Source of the DNA: JBKHHU01 sp046539045
GTDB lineage: Bacteria > Planctomycetota > Phycisphaerae > SM23-33
Length of the DNA: 8,214 nt
Direction of reading: 5' to 3'
Assembly: GCA_046539045.1 (NCBI GenBank)
Contig: JBKHHU010000156.1
Coordinates: 1 to 8,214 of the forward strand
Part shown: positions 7,303-8,214 of the stretch, piece after piece
Layout: every line of letters starts with the position of its first letter
Numbering within the stretch: the stretch's first letter is position 1
Position numbers and translations under genes: made by a program
The notes under the pieces: model-generated
What the model was told of the DNA's origin: nothing
The model's database searches: none
What the model saw: the letters and a program-made list of their open reading frames with translations, nothing else

Positions 7303-7566
7303 AATCTGTGGTATCCGCTCTGTCAGCGGAATGCAGACAGGGCCGGGCCAGCCAGTTACGCGGCTGGCGTTTGTCCAAGTGCCGACCTCTGCTCTGGTGC
7401 GACGTATAGAGCGAGTGACAAACTCTTTTCCGGTTCAGCTGGCTGCAATCGTCCCTGCCTTCGTCCGGCTGCATCGGCAATGCTACGGCATTGCCTGCTT
7501 CGCCGTCCTTGTCAGGAACGCTTTCGCCGACGCTGAACCACGAAATTACTTCTGTCACTCACTCTA
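7275..7566 (-). ncRNA. Candidate structured RNA (or structured 3' UTR), family not recognised
   Basis: No convincing protein gene lies here, but complementary segments are nested. On the minus strand: P1, 14 bp, 7553-7566 with 7407-7420, including one G-U; P2, GGUUCAGC (7532-7539) with GCUGAACC (7432-7439), extended by a U-G pair and UUUC/GAAA (7542-7545 with 7427-7430); a small hairpin UCCU-GACA-AGGA (7506-7517); a terminal arm CGGC/GCCG (7502-7505 with 7466-7469), GCA/UGC (7496-7498 with 7471-7473) and GGCAAUGC/GCAUUGCC (7488-7495 with 7476-7483) around a CGUA loop; then GCCAGCC/GGCUGGC (7362-7368 with 7347-7353), UCCGCU/AGCGGA (7325-7330 with 7314-7319), and the terminator at 7279-7302. 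Several imperfect positions are G-U on the minus strand but C-A on the plus strand, which supports minus-strand transcription. No clear promoter is visible between it and the LysM gene, which stops 22 bases upstream, so it could be processed from that mRNA. I do not see the conserved cores of RNase P RNA, tmRNA, SRP RNA or common riboswitches. The long irregular helix recalls 6S RNA only in general shape. Confidence 0.45.
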
Positions 7567-7588
7567 GAACACCGACTCGCCACCGCCT

Positions 7589-7930
7589 CTATTCACCGTG
7601 CGGTTGCTTCTCCGGCGCCGGCGCCAAACCGCCGAGATAAATCTTCTGGCGGCTGCAGCCTCGGGGCTCCAGCTCGACCTGGTTTTCCTTTACCCCAGGC
7701 ACAACCACCTCGGTGCCCTTTGTCAGCTGTCTGTTGTTGTTTCGTTGGGCGATCCGGGCTGCATACTTCTCATCGCCGTAAACCCGGCGGGAAACATCCT
7801 CATAGGACATCTGATCTTCCTTCACCGTGTATACGAACTGCTCCTCGACGGCCATCTCCTGCTCGCCATTACAGCCGAACAGGGGCAGGATCGCGGCCGC
7901 CAGCAACGATACCAGTGTGAGCGTTCTCAT
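7589..7930 (-). CDS. Small lipoprotein with LysM-like domain
   Basis: 113 residues. The start is ATG at 7928-7930 with AAAGGA (7937-7942) 6 bases upstream. A longer reading from a TTG at 7999 lacks such a site and would bury the signal peptide. Residues 1-20 (MRTLTLVSLLAAAILPLFGC) look like a lipoprotein signal with lipobox LFGC, so C20 should be lipidated; F at -2 is less common than A, S or T. Residues about 33-78 (from VYTVKED, through YEDVSRRVYGDEKYAARIAQRNN, to LTKGTEVVVPG) resemble a LysM peptidoglycan-binding module, especially the YGD spacing seen in LysM/phage-tail-type variants. The tail (79-113) is Pro/Glu-rich with a second Cys (C92). The likely role is an envelope-anchored protein contacting cell wall glycan, with no catalytic domain. 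Substrate and partners are unknown. It has its own promoter-like site and no cotranscribed protein gene. Confidence 0.82.
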   Translation of the reverse strand: MRTLTLVSLLAAAILPLFGCNGEQEMAVEEQFVYTVKEDQMSYEDVSRRVYGDEKYAARIAQRNNNRQLTKGTEVVVPGVKENQVELEPRGCSRQKIYLGGLAPAPEKQPHGE

Positions 7931-7970
7931 TGCGGGTCCTTTCTGCGAGGGTAAGTCTTTCTCACCTAAA

Positions 7971-7999
7971 ATCCTATGCCGGAGGTGGGGTAATAACAA
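7971..7999 (-). promoter_or_regulatory. Probable promoter of the LysM lipoprotein gene
   Basis: On the minus strand TTGTTA (7994-7999) and TAGGAT (7971-7976) are 17 bases apart, each 4 of 6 to the sigma-70 consensus. Initiation near 7964 would leave a 5' UTR of about 34 bases before the ATG at 7930. It follows the terminator at 8087-8126, as expected for an independent unit. Confidence 0.45.
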
Positions 8000-8086
8000 A
8001 CCCGTCGTGATCAGAAGTCACGTTCCGCAGGTGCGCTTGAAACTTCAGTCTGGGCCAAGGGGGGTATTGGGCTTCCTGAGAAGCGT

Positions 8087-8126
8087 AAAGAAAACGCGGC
8101 GAGCACCGCCAATGGTGCCCGCCGCG
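8087..8126 (-). terminator. Intrinsic terminator of the gene entering from the right
   Basis: CGCGGCG (8095-8101) pairs with CGCCGCG (8120-8126) and GCACC (8103-8107) with GGTGC (8114-8118). Position 8102/8119 is a G-U wobble on the minus strand but A-C on the plus strand. The result is a 13-bp stem with a 6-base loop, followed on the minus strand by TTTTCTTT (8094-8087). The stem starts 25 bases after the stop codon at 8152-8154. Confidence 0.92.
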
Positions 8127-8151
8127 AGGAGTGTGGTACGTCGCCGGCGTG

Positions 8152-8214
8152 TTATTCGCTCCGAAGTTCCTCGACGACGGCAGCATCTCGTGCGGTGAGA
8201 TCCGGGTACTCGGG
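8152..8214 (-). CDS. C-terminal end of an unrecognised gene (5' end outside the window)
   Basis: Reading in from the right edge on the minus strand, one frame is open for 20 codons and ends at TAA (8152-8154). Its last residues are YPDLTARDAAVVEELRSE. The strong terminator at 8087-8126, 25 bases on, supports a real gene end here. The acidic, probably helical tail is too short to assign a family. The other frames in this stretch run through the terminator and look like noise. Confidence 0.6.
   Translation of the reverse strand, partial: PEYPDLTARDAAVVEELRSE

Noticed and set aside
7262..7558. Open frames across 7238-7567 on both strands (98 residues minus, 109 plus) as hypothetical proteins
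   Set aside because: The minus frame begins at a GTG inside the P1 helix with no ribosome site and runs through the terminator. The plus frame begins at TTG. Neither has low-complexity-free conserved motifs I recognise. The nested inverted repeats explain the sequence better.
7275..7566. Assignment of the structured block to RNase P RNA, tmRNA, SRP RNA, 6S RNA, cobalamin, c-di-GMP or other known riboswitches
   Set aside because: I looked for the conserved cores (for example GAGGAAAGUCCGGGC of RNase P, GGAAGGAAGCAGC of SRP, the GCCACUG box of cobalamin, the tmRNA ends) and did not see them. A covariance-model search could still find a divergent match.
7589..7999. Longer LysM protein starting at TTG 7999
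   Set aside because: There is no ribosome binding site at that start, it would overlap the predicted promoter, and it would place 23 residues before a clear lipoprotein signal peptide. The ATG at 7930 has a good site.
7974..8186. 70-residue minus-strand frame over 7974-8186
   Set aside because: It runs through the intrinsic terminator at 8087-8126 and overlaps the end of the incoming gene in another frame. It has no recognisable features.
1..8214. CRISPR arrays, tRNA or rRNA genes, transposase genes, phage genes
   Set aside because: There are no regularly spaced direct repeats, no tRNA T-arm or anticodon pattern, no rRNA segments, and no transposase or phage protein motifs in any supported frame.

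Overview
This looks like about 8.2 kb of a Gram-negative-type bacterial chromosome, GC-rich (about 60% by eye). Every gene I can support is on the minus strand, so the window reads right to left. The best lineage clue is the protein at 6358-7140. It has a type IV prepilin-like N-terminus (GAFTLIELLVVIAII), an RCPSG motif and a C-terminal H-Xn-DGH motif. Large families of this kind are typical of Planctomycetota (especially Phycisphaerae-like groups), Lentisphaerota and Verrucomicrobiota. Planctomycetota is my inference, not a proven assignment.

In transcription order: (1) The last 20 codons of an unrecognised gene (8152-8214) end at a strong intrinsic terminator (8087-8126). (2) A promoter-like pair (7971-7999) precedes a small lipoprotein with a LysM-like domain (7589-7930). 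(3) A 442-base interval with no convincing protein gene (7147-7588) contains a densely base-paired block on the minus strand (about 7275-7566). It has a 14-bp closing helix, nested inner helices, two more hairpins and an intrinsic terminator at its end. I propose an uncharacterised structured RNA or structured 3' UTR. (4) Its own promoter-like pair (7215-7243) and a leader with two small hairpins precede the prepilin-like gene (6358-7140), which ends at a second intrinsic terminator (6285-6324). (5) The gltB-gltD operon (6074 down to 89) encodes both subunits of NADPH-dependent glutamate synthase. The two genes overlap by 8 bases and are probably translationally coupled. A 10-bp hairpin without a U-tract lies 42 bases after gltD.

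The genes seem to be independent short transcription units, not one pathway. GltB and GltD form one enzyme, the GOGAT half of the GS-GOGAT cycle: GltB releases ammonia from glutamine and makes glutamate at FMN, and GltD supplies electrons from NADPH. The LysM lipoprotein and the prepilin-like protein are both predicted envelope proteins, but nothing in the sequence ties them together. The least explained part of the window is the structured block at 7275-7566.
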